This document shows, piece by piece, positions 12,469 to 23,538 of a stretch of 64,000 bases of DNA. This stretch comes from Solanum dulcamara (lineage: Eukaryota; Streptophyta; Magnoliopsida; Solanales; Solanaceae): the NCBI RefSeq assembly GCF_947179165.1, contig NC_077237.1:57432023-57496022 (forward strand), in the 5' to 3' direction. A program made the translations under genes and the position numbers. The notes beneath the pieces are model-generated. The model was not told where the DNA came from, ran no database searches, and saw only the letters and a program-made list of their open reading frames with translations. Each line of letters begins with the position of its first letter. The stretch's first letter is position 1.

Positions 12469-14360
12469 ATGCCTCCAAGGAGAGCAACGATCTCCCAGAA
12501 GGGCAAGGCAGTAGCGGGGGAAACCAGTCGGACCCTGAGAGTTACTAGGGATCGCGCCCAATCTATTCCAAGGGTTGTACCTTAGTCGGTGAGTTCTAAT
12601 ACGCCATCACCTCCAGAGGAGGTTAGGGTAGCGGCAGCTGCATACCTTGAACCTCTGATACAGGATCCTCTAGCCCCACAACACGGGGTGGAAGACAGGG
12701 CTATGAGGCATGGCCTAGATGAAGCTAATAGACAAGATAGTTTGAGGGTCGATGATTTCCTAGCCTATAACCCTCCAAAATATCATGGATAGAGACCTGT
12801 AAATGATCCACAGGAATTGATTAGACAAATGCAGCATACCTTGCGAATAATTAGGGCTTCGGAGACTGAGTCAGTTGAATTGACCTCCTATTGGTTGTGT
12901 GATGTGGCCGCTAATTGGCACGAGTCTTGGAAATTGTTGAGGGGCGAGGTTTCTCCTCTAGTTGAATGGGATGAATTTATGGAAGCCTTTTTTAGCCACT
13001 TTCTTCCTCTAGAAATGAGACAAGCCAGGGTCGATAAATTCTTACAGTTGAAGCAGAATGGTAGGAATGTTCGAGACTATAGCCTCGAGTTTGACTCATT
13101 GGCAAGGCATGCCCCCACAGTGGTAGCAGATATGGTAGATTGGGTGCACCATTACGTGATGGTCTTGGACCTTTATTTGGTTGATAGTTGTAAGGCCATG
13201 GATTCTCAGCTCGACATGGATATCACCCTGGTACAAGAATACGCCCAAGGGGTAGAGGAGCGACATAGAAGGCATCAGCCCGATAAAGGTTTGGATAGAA
13301 GTCAGCCCAAGAGGGCTAAGTCAACTGGTTATCTGGGGGAATTTTGAAGCGGGTGGTTCTAGCAGTTCGGTAGATATCTCTCCCAGCCAGCTCGGAGTGC
13401 ATCTTTACAGGTTCCAGGTGGAAGATTTGAGAGCATCAGGTATTCAGGGGCTGGTCAAAGCTCCAGAGCTTCAGGTACACAGGTGAACCAAAGTTCTTGA
13501 CAATCAAGACCACCGATGCCCTAGTGTCCCCATTATAATACACCTCATTCTTTCTGGCTCATCTCCAGAAATGAGACGAGCTAGGGTCGATAAATTCTTA
13601 TAGTTGAAATAGAATGGCAGGAATGTTTGAGACTATAGACTCGAGTTTGACTCATTGGCGAGGCATGCCCCCACAGTGGTAGTGGATATAGCAGATAGGG
13701 TGCACTGTTACATGATGGGCTTGGACCTTTCTTTGGTCGATAGTTGTATGGTCATAGCTTTTCAGCCTGGTATAGATATCGCCCGGGTATAGGCATATGC
13801 CCAAGGGGTAGAGGAGTGACATAGAAGGCATTAGCCCGACAGAGGGTTGGATAGAAGTCAACCCAAAAGGGCTAAGTCAGCTAGTTATCCGGGGGAATTT
13901 TAAAGCGAGTGGTTCTAGCAGTTCGGTAGATATCCCTCCCAGCCAGCTCGGAGTGCACCTTTATAGGTTCCAAGTGGAAGATTTGAGAGCACTAGGTATT
14001 CAAGGGCTGGTCAAAGCTCCAGAGCTTCAGGTACACATGGGAACCAAAGTTCTCAATAATCAAGACCACCGATGCTCAGTGTCCCCATTGTAATAAACCT
14101 TATTCTGGAGAATGCCGCTGGATTACAGGTACTTGTTTTGCTTGTGGCCACCAAGTCCATATTTTGAGGGAATGTCCATTTAAAAGTACCCCAGGTGGTG
14201 CAACTCAGCCAACTGGATCAGTTGCGGGTTCTTCTTCTTCTATGGCTATGCACCCGATGGGATGGGGTATGCAGACACCAGCAGGCCATGGTAGAGGCCG
14301 TAGTGGAGCTTCAAGTTCTAGTGGCCCTTCCAACCGTATATATGCTTTGGCTAGTAGATA
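12469..14360 (+). pseudogene. gag: Element C gag (broken; internal 556-bp duplication)
   Basis: The start ATG at 12469 opens MPPRRATISQKGK, a start typical of plant chromovirus gag. The same frame runs through 13345 with stops at about 12583 and 12790. The capsid domain is clear (LIRQMQHTLRIIRASE, then WDEFMEAFFSHFLP, then VRDYSLEFDSLARHAP). A 556-bp stretch is then repeated, which shifts the frame because 556 is not a multiple of three. The CCHC zinc knuckle CFACGHQVHILREC (14134-14175) is intact and back in the original frame, leading through a Gly/Ser-rich linker into the protease. The protein would bind and package element RNA; it cannot be made in one piece here. Confidence 0.88.
13011..14100 (+). 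repeat. Direct duplication within C gag (period 556 bp)
   Basis: Copy 1 begins at 13011 (AGAAATGAGACAAGCC) and copy 2 at 13567 (AGAAATGAGACGAGCT). Copy 2 ends near 14095. By eye the copies agree at about 88-90 %, clearly less than the two LTRs of the same element agree. Copy 2 carries more stops (TAGTTGAAATAG, GGGTATAGG). Confidence 0.88.
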
Positions 14361-15018
14361 GGACCAGAAAGCTTCGCCAAATGTGGTCATAGGTACACTA
14401 TCAATCTTTTCTCAGGACGTATATGCATTGATAGATCCAGGCTCTACTTTATCATATATACACCCTTTTGTTGCTAATAAGATCAGAATTAAGACAGAGT
14501 TAATAGAATCATTCGAGGTGGCTACACCAGTAGGGGACTCTATTATGGTAAAACAAGTGTATAGAAATTTCCTGGCAAACGTATATAGTCATCAAACCTT
14601 GGCTGATTTGATAGAGTTAGATATGGTGAAGTTTGATGTTATTATGGATATGGATTGGCTAGCTTCGTATCGTGCTAATGTAGATTGTAGAAATAAAGTG
14701 GTTCGGTTCTAGTTCCCTGATGAACCAATTAACAAATGGTTGGAGAACACAACATCGTTAAAGGGTAAGTTTATTTCATACCTTAAGGCAAGGAAAATGA
14801 TCAGGAAGGGATATATTTATCATTTGGTCCGCGTGAACGATTTGGAAGCAGAGGTGCCAACTATTCAGTCGGTGCCCGTGGTTAATGAGTATCCAGATGT
14901 GTTCCCAGATGAACTCCCAAGTCTCCCTCTTGAATGGGAGATAGAGTTAACTGTAGACATGCCACCAGACACTCAACCTATTTCTATCCCCCATATAGAA
15001 TGGCACCCGCGGAGTTAA
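14361..15018 (+). pseudogene. pol: Element C aspartic protease and pol linker
   Basis: The retropepsin-like protease shows the active-site motif ALIDPGSTLSYIHPFVANK (about 14427-14483) with its Asp present, and ends with VIMDMDWLASYRANVDC (about 14638-14690). A TAG at about 14710 follows. The linker VVNEYPDVFPDELPSLP (about 14879-14930) leads to RT. A frame change near 14990-15015 separates this frame from RT. The domain would mature the gag-pol polyprotein. It is in the same frame as gag, consistent with a single gag-pol polyprotein as in other plant chromoviruses. Confidence 0.88.
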
Positions 15019-15780
15019 AGGAGATAAAGGAGCAGTTGAAGGACTTACTGGAGAAGATTTTTATTAGGCCCAGCACATCACCATAGGAAGCACCAGTATT
15101 GTCTGTAAAAAAGAAAGATGGATTGTTGCGAATGTGCATTGACTACAGACAGCTTAACAAGGTAACAATTAAGAACAGATATCCTCTCCCTAGGGTTGAT
15201 GATTTGTTTGACCAGTTGCAGGGTGCTCAATGCTTTTCAAAGATAGACTTACGGTCAGGCTATCATCAGGTGCAGGTAAGAGAGGCAAATATCCTAAAGA
15301 CCGCATTCAGGACCCGATACGAGCATTATGAGTTTAAGGTGATGTCTTTAGGGCTGACAAATGCTCCAGCGGTATTTATGGATCTAATGAACAGAGTTTT
15401 CAAACCATTTCTAGATTTGTTCATGATCGTATTTATTGATGATATTCTGGTCTATTCACGATCGAAGAAGGAACACACAGATTATTTGCGGGTGGTACTA
15501 GGGGTACTCCAACACTAGAAATTGTACGCTAAGTTTTCTAAATATGAATTTTGGTTAACTTCAGTGGCTTTTCTGGGACATATTATTGGGACTGACAGTA
15601 TTCGCGTAGATACGCAGAAGATTAAGGCCGTAAGTGCTTGGCTAAGACCTACAACCCCTACGGAGGTACGTAGCTTCTTGGGGTTAGTAGGGTACAACAG
15701 AAGGTTCGTGGAAAAGTTTGCTTCCATTTCGGCGCCTTTAACAAGACTGACTCAAAAAATAGCTAAGTTCCAATAGAATG
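15019..15780 (+). pseudogene. pol: Element C reverse transcriptase domain
   Basis: The best-preserved enzyme domain in the window. It has [19 protein letters not shown] (from about 15105), [30 protein letters not shown] and the catalytic box FIDDILVY with both Asp codons at 15438-15443. One TAG near 15516 divides the domain; the second half ([17 protein letters not shown], then [15 protein letters not shown]) continues in the same frame to 15776. RT copies the element RNA into DNA. Apart from the stop, the key residues are present. Confidence 0.92.
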
Positions 15781-16060
15781 ATGCCTGTGAATGGAGCTTT
15801 CAGTTGTTAAAAGAAAAATTGACTACAAATCCTATTCTAACTCTCCCTAATGGACCAAATGGCTACGTTATCTATTGTGACGCCTCTGGTATTGGGCTAG
15901 GATGTGTTCTGATGCAGAATGGCATAGTTATAGCTTATGCCTCCCAATAGCTTAGGAGCATAAAAAGAATTATCCAACCCATGATCTGGAATTAGCAGCG
16001 GTGATCCATGCCTTAAAAATATGGAGGTGGATGCACTCAGTTGTAAATCAATGGGTAGCC
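15781..16060 (+). pseudogene. pol: Element C RNase H, internally deleted
   Basis: The N-terminal half shows YVIYCDASGIGLGCVLMQN (about 15864-15920), then a TAG and a frameshift near 15950. At about 16018-16030 the sequence jumps from the LKIWR position of the domain straight to VDALS-like sequence, its extreme C-terminus. The middle of the domain, where relatives keep the TDHKSLQY block, is missing, by comparison about 60-70 residues. Without it RNase H could not work, so this deletion alone would block replication in cis. Confidence 0.82.
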
Positions 16061-17622
16061 TGGCAAATGTATGACCAGAACGGAAAGATATAACTCGTGA
16101 CATTTGCCAGCTTGCCAATCTGGGAGTCCGCTTAGCTAATTCAGGTGATGACAGGGTTTCTATTCGAGGAGTTGCTAAATCCTCGATCATAGAGGAAGTA
16201 AAATGATATTAATACCAAAACCCTATTTTAACACAGTATAGGGATGAAACTCTCCAAAAGGGAAAGACTTCATTTTAAATCACGGCTGGTGGGATACTAC
16301 GATATCAAGGTAGAGTCTGTGTACCGAAAGTTGCAGGTTTGCAGCAGCAAGTACTGGGAGAGGCACATTATGCCCATTATTCTATTTATCCAGGGTCAAC
16401 CAAGATGTATCACGACCTCAAATGCTTATATTGGTAGGATGGTATGAAAAGGGACATAGCAGAAAGCGTAGCCCAATGCCCAAACTGCTAGTAAGTTAAA
16501 GTTGAACATCAAAAACTGGGTGGGCTACTACAGGAGATGGAGATTCTAACTTGGAAATGGGAAGTGATTAACATATATTTCATTACTGGCTTACCTCGCA
16601 CCCCCCGGAAGCAGGATTCTATATGGGTTATTGTGGATAGGTTGACAAAATAAGCCCACTTCCTCCCAGTCAAGACCACATACTCAGCCAAGGACTATGC
16701 AAAGTTGTACGTTAAGGAAATAGTACGACTTCATGGATTTCCCACATCTATTATTTCGTACAAGGGAGCCTAGTTGACAACCCACTTTTGGCGGTCATTC
16801 CAGGAAGGCTTGGGAACATAAGTAAGTCTTAGCACAACATTTTATCCCCAAACTAATGGGCATGCCAAGCGCACTATTCAGACACTAGAGGATATGTTAC
16901 GAGCCTGCATAATTGACTTTAAAGGAAACTGGGACGAGCATGTACCACTTATTGAGTTTGCTTACAATAAGAGCTATCACTTTAGTATCCAGATGGCACC
17001 ATATGAGGCTTTATATGGTAGGAAGTGTAGGTCACCCATTAGATGGTTTGATGTTGGTGAAATGCAACTCGTAGGCCCAGACATGGTCTAATAGGCGGTG
17101 GAAAAGGTAAAGCTAATTCGGGAGTGGTTATTAGCCGCCCAGAGTCAACAGAAGTCATACACAGACAATCAATGCTGACCTTTGGAATTTCAAGTGGGTG
17201 AATGGGTGTTTTTGAAAGTGTCTCCCATGAAAGGAGTAATGAGGTTCGGCAAGAAAGGGAAGTTGAGTCCGATATATATTGTCCCTCACTTGATCCTCCG
17301 CCGAATAGGCAAGGTTGCCTACGAACTAGACTTGCCAGTAGACCTGGAAGCAGTACATCAAGTCTTCCATGTATCAATGCTTTAAAAGTGTGTTGGTGAC
17401 ACGTCTCGAGTACATCCCATAGATGACATCTAGGTCACGGAAGAATTGGCCTATGAAGAATAACCGATCGCCATCCTGGATCGACAAATTAGAAAACTGC
17501 TGACTAAGGACGTAACTTTGGTCAAGGTATTATGGCGATATAGGAATCGTGAAGAAATGACTTGGGAAGCTGAAGAGGACATGAGACACAAGTATCCGTA
17601 CTTGTTCCTGATATCTACATGA
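16061..17622 (+). pseudogene. pol: Element C integrase and chromodomain, catalytic triad lost
   Basis: The zinc region (STKMYHDLK, then CPNC at about 16478-16490) and core are readable, with stops. The three catalytic positions are substituted: Tyr codon 16576-16578 (INIYFITGLP), Tyr codon 16759-16761 (IISYKGA) and Lys codon 16867-16869 (NGHAKRTIQ), where the family has Asp, Asp and Glu. All three lie in one frame, so this is not a misreading by frameshift. The C-terminal domain (EWVFLKVSPMKGVMRFGKKGKL) and a chromodomain (PIAILDRQIRKL, then MTWEAEEDMRHKYPYLF) follow, ending at a TGA at 17620-17622. The chromodomain supports chromovirus assignment. Confidence 0.9.
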
Positions 17623-17769
17623 AACCCTAACTCCTGAAAACTTGTATATTAATTATTTGATGAAGATATGCATTGTTGTAATGAAAAGAAGTCTCCCTAT
17701 AACCTGTATAACGTCTTAAAGGAAGCTTTGTTTAACATTCGAGGACGAATGTCCTAAAGGGGGGAAGGA
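17623..17769 (+). other. Element C 3' untranslated stretch and polypurine tract
   Basis: About 130 bp after the chromodomain stop, the run AAAGGGGGGAAGGA (17756-17769) directly abuts the 3' LTR start. It is the expected primer for plus-strand synthesis. The preceding AACATTCGAGGACGAATG block is common just before the polypurine tract in this family. Confidence 0.88.
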
Positions 17770-20712
17770 TGTTATACCCCGTACTGTCATACCTTGAGAC
17801 TTTCGTACCTTGGAAGGTTCTTAAGCTTCTTGAGAGGTACTTAAGCCTCTTAGAAGGTGGTCTAAAAGAGGTGTGAGTTGTTATACCCCACACCCTTGGG
17901 CTCGGAATATCTCTTAAGTTACTTAGAAGTTATCATGAGATTAAGACAATCCAAAATATTATCAAACAACTTTAAGGAGGGGAGAATGTGACACCTTATA
18001 GTAGAGAAGGTTGGAAATAGAATTATCAGAATCCGGAAGGAGTTGGAGGCCAAGTGATGGGTCGTAGGACTCGACTTATCTACGTAAACTACTAATTTAT
18101 AATTCTTACATACGTGAGTTATTTGATTACATACCAAGCTTACGTAGCAAGGATTTCATAGGATCTTAAAGTGAGACGAGATTACGAACCCACGAGGAAG
18201 AAAAAAAATACGTGGAAGCCAATGAGGGAGTGACATGTGGCAGCACCTCAAGCAAGCAGATGACCCACCTACTTGGGCTAAAGTAGGTGACCCACTTGCT
18301 TGGGGGAGGTGGGCCCCACTGCCATGTGGCAGCCCCTAATTGGCAGCATGTATGTGTTGGCCCAATAGGGGATGGACACGTGTCATCTTTAGGGGATGAC
18401 ATGTGTCACCCCCCTAGGCAGCATATATATACATAATACATGACTCATAATTCATTTCCTTTCTTAAAACATCAGCCAACCAAAGACCAAAAACCCTAGA
18501 ACTAAAGGGAAAAGAGTGGCGGCCTAAGGGAGAAAAAAATAGGTAAGTCCCGATTTCGTTCCGTAAATTAATTTTCCAGAGTATACCACGATGTTATGGA
18601 TGTATTAATATTATAAAATCATGATTTGGAACACTACAAAACGTCCAGCAAGCAGCCACGACATTTTAATCGCGTTAGAAGAGTTTCCGAGGCAAGTTTC
18701 AGCTAGTTTTTGCCAACTTCGGGAAAGGTAAGTTCTTTGCTTTCAATTTGAAGTTTATGGTGTTTTCATAGGTTGTGTTACACATATTTGATGTTTCTGG
18801 TAGTGTGATAAAGTCGTAGGAATGATCAACATTAAAAATAATCTAAATTGAAGACGATATAGCTAAATTAAAGTCGAATAGTGGGTTGTGTTTTATGATA
18901 TGGTTGTGATGCTGAAGCTGCTGGTTGTGTGGTGGTGTGTTGAGGTTCTGTAAAATTCCTTAAAAGAGTTATGGGTGCTTCTGGGTGCAGCAACCCGACC
19001 CTCCATTTTGTATAATTAAAGATTTTGCAAAATGAAAACTAGAAACTCTATTTTGGTATCGTGGTTTTGAGCGAGTCGTTCGTAGTTTGTGTTGTAGAAT
19101 GTTGATATGAATGGAATATATATACCTTGAAGGTAATTGTTTTTGGTTGGCTGTAGCTATTAGGAGTGTAATTAGAAATTTGGATAAGACATATTATAGG
19201 GGAGGTGCTGCTCGATTTCCGTTAACTCTTTAACTAGTTAAAGAACTAATCGAGGAGGCGAGCGAAGAGTTGAGTTCTATGAATACTCATGTGTAACCTA
19301 AGGTGCTGTAAAGACAAGGGTTGTTAATATTCATGTTTCTTTTATCTTACTTAGGTTCAAAGGACGACAAGACGAAGGGATAAAAAGTAACTCGTAAGAG
19401 GTATCTAAAGCCTATTCTTTCTCTTTCTTTTGGTATATCGTAGAGGTAATAAAAAGTAATACGATCTCTGGAGTAATTCCATTCCTAAATGTCTCCTGTT
19501 CTCTTCTGGATTGTGAACTCTCACTGTAGTTGAACTACTTTCCTCGAACTTACTATATATTAAATAGACAATGAATATACAGATTTCTAATCGGAAAGAC
19601 TATATGACTATATGTACTCTGAAATCCTTAAGCGGTTAGAACTACTTTGGTATGTATCTAAGGACCCCAAGATGTTAATTAATATAGTCCTAATGGCCTT
19701 TAGTGGGCACTTGAGCTGATCATATTACCACCCTGTTACTCACTACTCTACTCGTGTATACCGTAATACTTCTTTCACCGCATCCCGAGCCAGGAATAGT
19801 AATGATGCATAATTCACTGCATTGTCTACCGAGCCCCTCACTAGAGGCCCGGGATACGTATGTATATATATATATGATGATGTGTTGTAATCAGGTGGTG
19901 ATGGCGCTGGGTTATGATGATCTTACAGGTGTATCCACCGGACCCCTGATAGGGCTGGCTATATGATATAATTTGAACATGCATGTTTTTATGATTTAAA
20001 GAGTACAGGTACAGAGGCTTCTTTTATAATGTACTGGATTTCCTGATTCTCCGCTTCAAATATGATTCCAGTTATGCTATGTTATGTTTTACACACTTGG
20101 TATATTTGTTGTAATGACCCCCTTTCTCAGGGGGCTGTGTTCATGCCCGCAGGTACAGGTACACAGTTTAGGGATCCGCCAGCATAGGAGTCCCACTCAG
20201 CGGTCCAGAAGTGCTCCATTGTGCTAGATCGTAATTTTGGGTACTAAACCTTGATGTGTATATTAGTTTTGTTCACGAGTACGGTGGGGGGCCTATCCTG
20301 CCTTATGTTATTGTCCTTCTTACTCTTAGAGGTCTGTGGATACGGATGTGGGTTGTATATATGTAGGTTGTGTGTATATATGAGTTGTATATGAACTATA
20401 TATGAGTTGTATATGAGCTGTAGATGGATTGTATATGAGTGGTTAATGAGTTGCATATGCGTGTATATACAACTGTGTTGATATAACTTATGATTTGGGG
20501 CATTTCCTGTGTCGAGACGGCCTCATCGGCTTGCGTATATGTGTATTATGGAAAGACCCTATAAGTTACAACAGCCTTGTTGGCTTGTATGTTTTCTTAC
20601 TTGTCAGTGCATTTTAAGTATAAACAAGAGATGGGTTATGTATAGGTGGCAGGGGTACACATGTGTGTCCAGTTCGAGCACCCGTCATGGCCTACGGGGT
20701 TGGGTCGTGACA
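17770..20712 (+). repeat. Element C 3' LTR (2943 bp)
   Basis: Begins TGTTATACCCCGTAC and ends GGGTCGTGACA. It is collinear with the 5' LTR except for a deletion of about 65-70 bp at about 19735 (ACCACCCTG joined to TTACTCACT), with CTG at the junction in both forms. TATA box at about 18424-18437. No coding content. Confidence 0.92.
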
Positions 20713-20717
20713 CCCTT

Positions 20718-21591
20718 CTTCTCTGAGTCCCAGGCCGATTATCGGATTCGTGCACAGTTCACTATATTATCCATTGAGTCTCTTACTAGAGGTCCAGGGC
20801 ATGTATGTATATATATGATGATGTGTTGTAATAAAGTGGTGATGGCACTGGGTCTATGATGGTTTTACAGATGTATTTACCGGATCCATGATGGGGCTGG
20901 CTATATGGTATAATTTGAGCATGCATGCTTTTATGATTTACAGAGTATAGGTATCGAGGTTTCTTTTACAATATATTTATCTCCTGCTTCTCTATCCCAC
21001 TTATGCTATGTTATGTTTTACATACTCGGTACATATGTCGTACTGACCCCTTTTTCTTTGGGGGGCTGCGTTTCATGCCCACAGGTACAGATGCAAGTTT
21101 TGAGAGTCCGTCAGCTTAGGATTCCATTCAGCTCAGCTGGAAGAGGCTTCATTGTCTAGGAGCCTAGTTTTTGGCAATGTTGTTGATGTATAGTATTGTT
21201 TGTTATTCAGGGGTACGGTGCGGGCCTTGTCCCACCATATGTTGTCATTAATATTGTTAGAGGTCTGCAGACATGTATATATAGGTTGTATATGTCAGCT
21301 TGGTTCAGCTGGGTCTACATAAGGTCTTATATATGTTATTATGTTATGGAAGCCTTGTCGGCTTGTGTGCCCTTTCATATTATGATGCAAATGAAAGAGG
21401 ATACAGATATATGAAATGTTATGACCCATGGGGGTTCTCATGTACGTATCATGTTGTTTGTAGTTTGGTTTGACTATACTTGATTTATATGCATTGCATG
21501 TTTATAATTCCATGTGACCATAACTGATAGATATATATATGGGGGGTCCAGGTCAGACCCCAATCGCGGCCTATGGGGTTGGGTCATGACA
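20718..21591 (+). repeat. Element B 5' LTR, second segment
   Basis: This continues the LTR broken at 9251, after the second CCCTT copy at 20713-20717, and ends GGGTCATGACA at 21591. The minus-strand copy at 23539-25260 contains the same sequence without the interruption, proving continuity of 9251 and 20718. A GGGGGGCTGCGTTTCATGCC block near 21060 is shared by all LTRs of the family. Confidence 0.88.
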
Positions 21592-21595
21592 GAAG

Positions 21596-21607
21596 TGGTA
21601 TCAGAGC
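21596..21607 (+). other. Primer-binding site of element B (tRNA-iMet)
   Basis: TGGTATCAGAGC, four bases after the LTR end, identical in sequence and spacing to the sites of C and H. Confidence 0.93.
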
Positions 21608-23538
21608 AGTTCGTCCTTGGATTATCTATAAACCGTGTCTAGTAGATTTTTGATTATAGATGTGTTACGTGCCACATCTATAAATAGTAAGCTACAGGAC
21701 ATTTAGAATGGTACCTTTCTTTTATATCTAAGATCGTGTTATATATTCGAGTCATAGGAAACCTTCTTATACTAACCTTGCCTTTTAAAAGAAAGACAAC
21801 ATCAATAGAAGGAAGTAATTTACGACATGGGAAGTTACGAAGCACGCAGGTAAGTAAAGGCATGGGAGATATCTGTTGGGTAAGGTATTGACATATGATT
21901 GAAATGTAAAGGCGAAACTTAAAAGGAAAGTACGCAGGGAAGGGCAACAAATGAAGTTCAAAGTTTGACATACGAGGTAAGTCCATTATTTTCATATTAT
22001 TATTGATATTGAAAGCCCTGTGTGACTGCGATATGAGATGGTATTGGAAGCCCTATATGGCTCTAATATGATATGAGTATATATATGTGTTGGCCGTGTG
22101 AGTCATTATTGGTATTTTCTGCGTGCAGGTTTGGGATAAGTAAGAAATATAGAGGAAACTCTGTCAAAATTTTCCCAGGACAAGAAAAGGGAATAAAATA
22201 TAGATTCTTAAAATATCTTGGAAATTGATACTGGTTACCCCTATTATGTTTAGTTAAAGTTGTAAGAGGTACCTTTCATGTCGTCGATAAGGGGCACTAT
22301 TTCTACTTGGAGAATTTTATTTTAGAGAAACAAAAGCCTATCTGAGCAGTACAGTTCAGACCATAGTGTCTCCAGCCATAATTGTGTTGTAAGAAAAAAA
22401 AACCAGGTAGAAAGGTAAGATGTCCAGCGATTAAGTTTCACTTTTCTTGAAGAGTACCAAGCCCCAACTCTTAGTTGTGAATTAGACAGGTTGTTTATGA
22501 CTCGAGGATAAATGCAGAGGGACACCATATAGGTCAAGTGTTAAGAAGTACTTTGATATTTTAGGGATTCTAGTTTTACTCTAATGGTGGTTGGAAAGTG
22601 CTTTATGATAATAGTTTATTAGTTCTCCACCAACTAATTAGAGAAAGAAATTCTAACAGAAGTAGCCCAGAGAGATATTAGGAACTGAATATGAGTATGA
22701 ACTAAAAGGGGAGTATGTAATATGAATTTAAGGTTATGGTATAACAATACGGGGATAAAGTAAGACCGCTAGTAAGGCACACTCGGTAGGTGGACTAAGT
22801 TAAAAGACTGTGTTAGGTATATAGTAAGGGCAAGGGGCATAAGGTATAAAGGAATCATACATGTATATAATGTCGCCCGAAAAATAATGGAACTCTTAAG
22901 AGACAAAGACGGTGAACTTAAGAAATATATGGTGTAACCTACATTCACCCCAAGAAACAAAAGACATAGGTTGAGGTAAAGCTACTACACCGAGAGAACC
23001 TTGGACAATCATTGCTGGAATATAAGTGTTGCCTAGTTAAAAACTGGAATGACTACAAGTGTGTATAAACCTTTCATGAAGGCAAGTAGAAGGTGTCCTT
23101 GGGCAAGTTATTCCATGAGTCCCATTACTCAAGTACAAATTAATAGATGAGGTGTCGCACTATGTATGGAAAGTTCTCATCATCTTGTGATTTAAACAAG
23201 GTTCCGTACACGAACAATCAGGTTATACAATATACAGCAAGATGAGGGCATGATGCGATACCAAGTAGATTGGGGAAGGAGATTGGACGAAATTAAGATT
23301 GGACATAGATATGTAGAGCAAGGAATGAGTGGATAAAAGTATAGGTACCTTCTAAAGGGGGGAAGCCAATGAGAAAATTGCAAGGTTAAGGTGGAGGCAA
23401 ATGATGTGACGACATATTTAAGATGGATGTTTGAACTTCAACAAGATCCCTTGCTGAACCAAGTTAGAAAGGTCTGGAAGCCACCAGTAATTGGATAGAA
23501 GTTAGATTAGTATGTAAGATAGCGTTAAGAAGTGTTAA
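21608..23538 (+). other. Element B non-coding leader
   Basis: About 1.9 kb without gag, pol or any protein motif; open frames are short and scattered. The first ~830 bases align with the leader of H (63259-64000), including the blocks CCACATCTATAAA, GGTAAGTCCATTATTTTCAT and CTTCTGCGTGCAGG-like sequence (TTTTCTGCGTGCAGG near 22116). Conservation of non-coding sequence between two elements suggests a packaging or dimerisation signal, but that is inference. From about 22450 to 23538 I see only AT-rich sequence of unknown origin. Confidence 0.7.

Larger units (their letters stand above)
9252..20712 (+). mobile_element. Element C: complete-structure Tekay/Del-like chromovirus, inactivated
   Basis: C is an 11.46-kb LTR retrotransposon with two ~3-kb LTRs, a TGGTATCAGAGC primer site, a gag-pol frame that starts MPPRR at 12469 and ends after a chromodomain at 17622, a polypurine tract and CCCTT target duplications. 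The order gag-PR-RT-RNaseH-IN-chromodomain and long LTRs fit the Tekay (Del) branch. The LTRs differ by roughly 5-7 % in the stretches I compared, so it is the youngest of the A/B/C stack but not recent. Coding capacity is destroyed by stops, frameshifts, a 556-bp gag duplication and an RNase H deletion. Confidence 0.93.

Noticed and set aside
20509..20859. 116-codon plus-strand open frame crossing the C/B junction
   Set aside because: It spans the end of the C 3' LTR, the CCCTT duplication and the B LTR; it exists only because of the insertion.
21678..21995. Minus-strand open frame in the B leader, hydrophobic and possibly a membrane peptide
   Set aside because: Antisense of the leader; the matching H leader has only a shorter, different frame at 63363-63623, so it is not conserved as protein.
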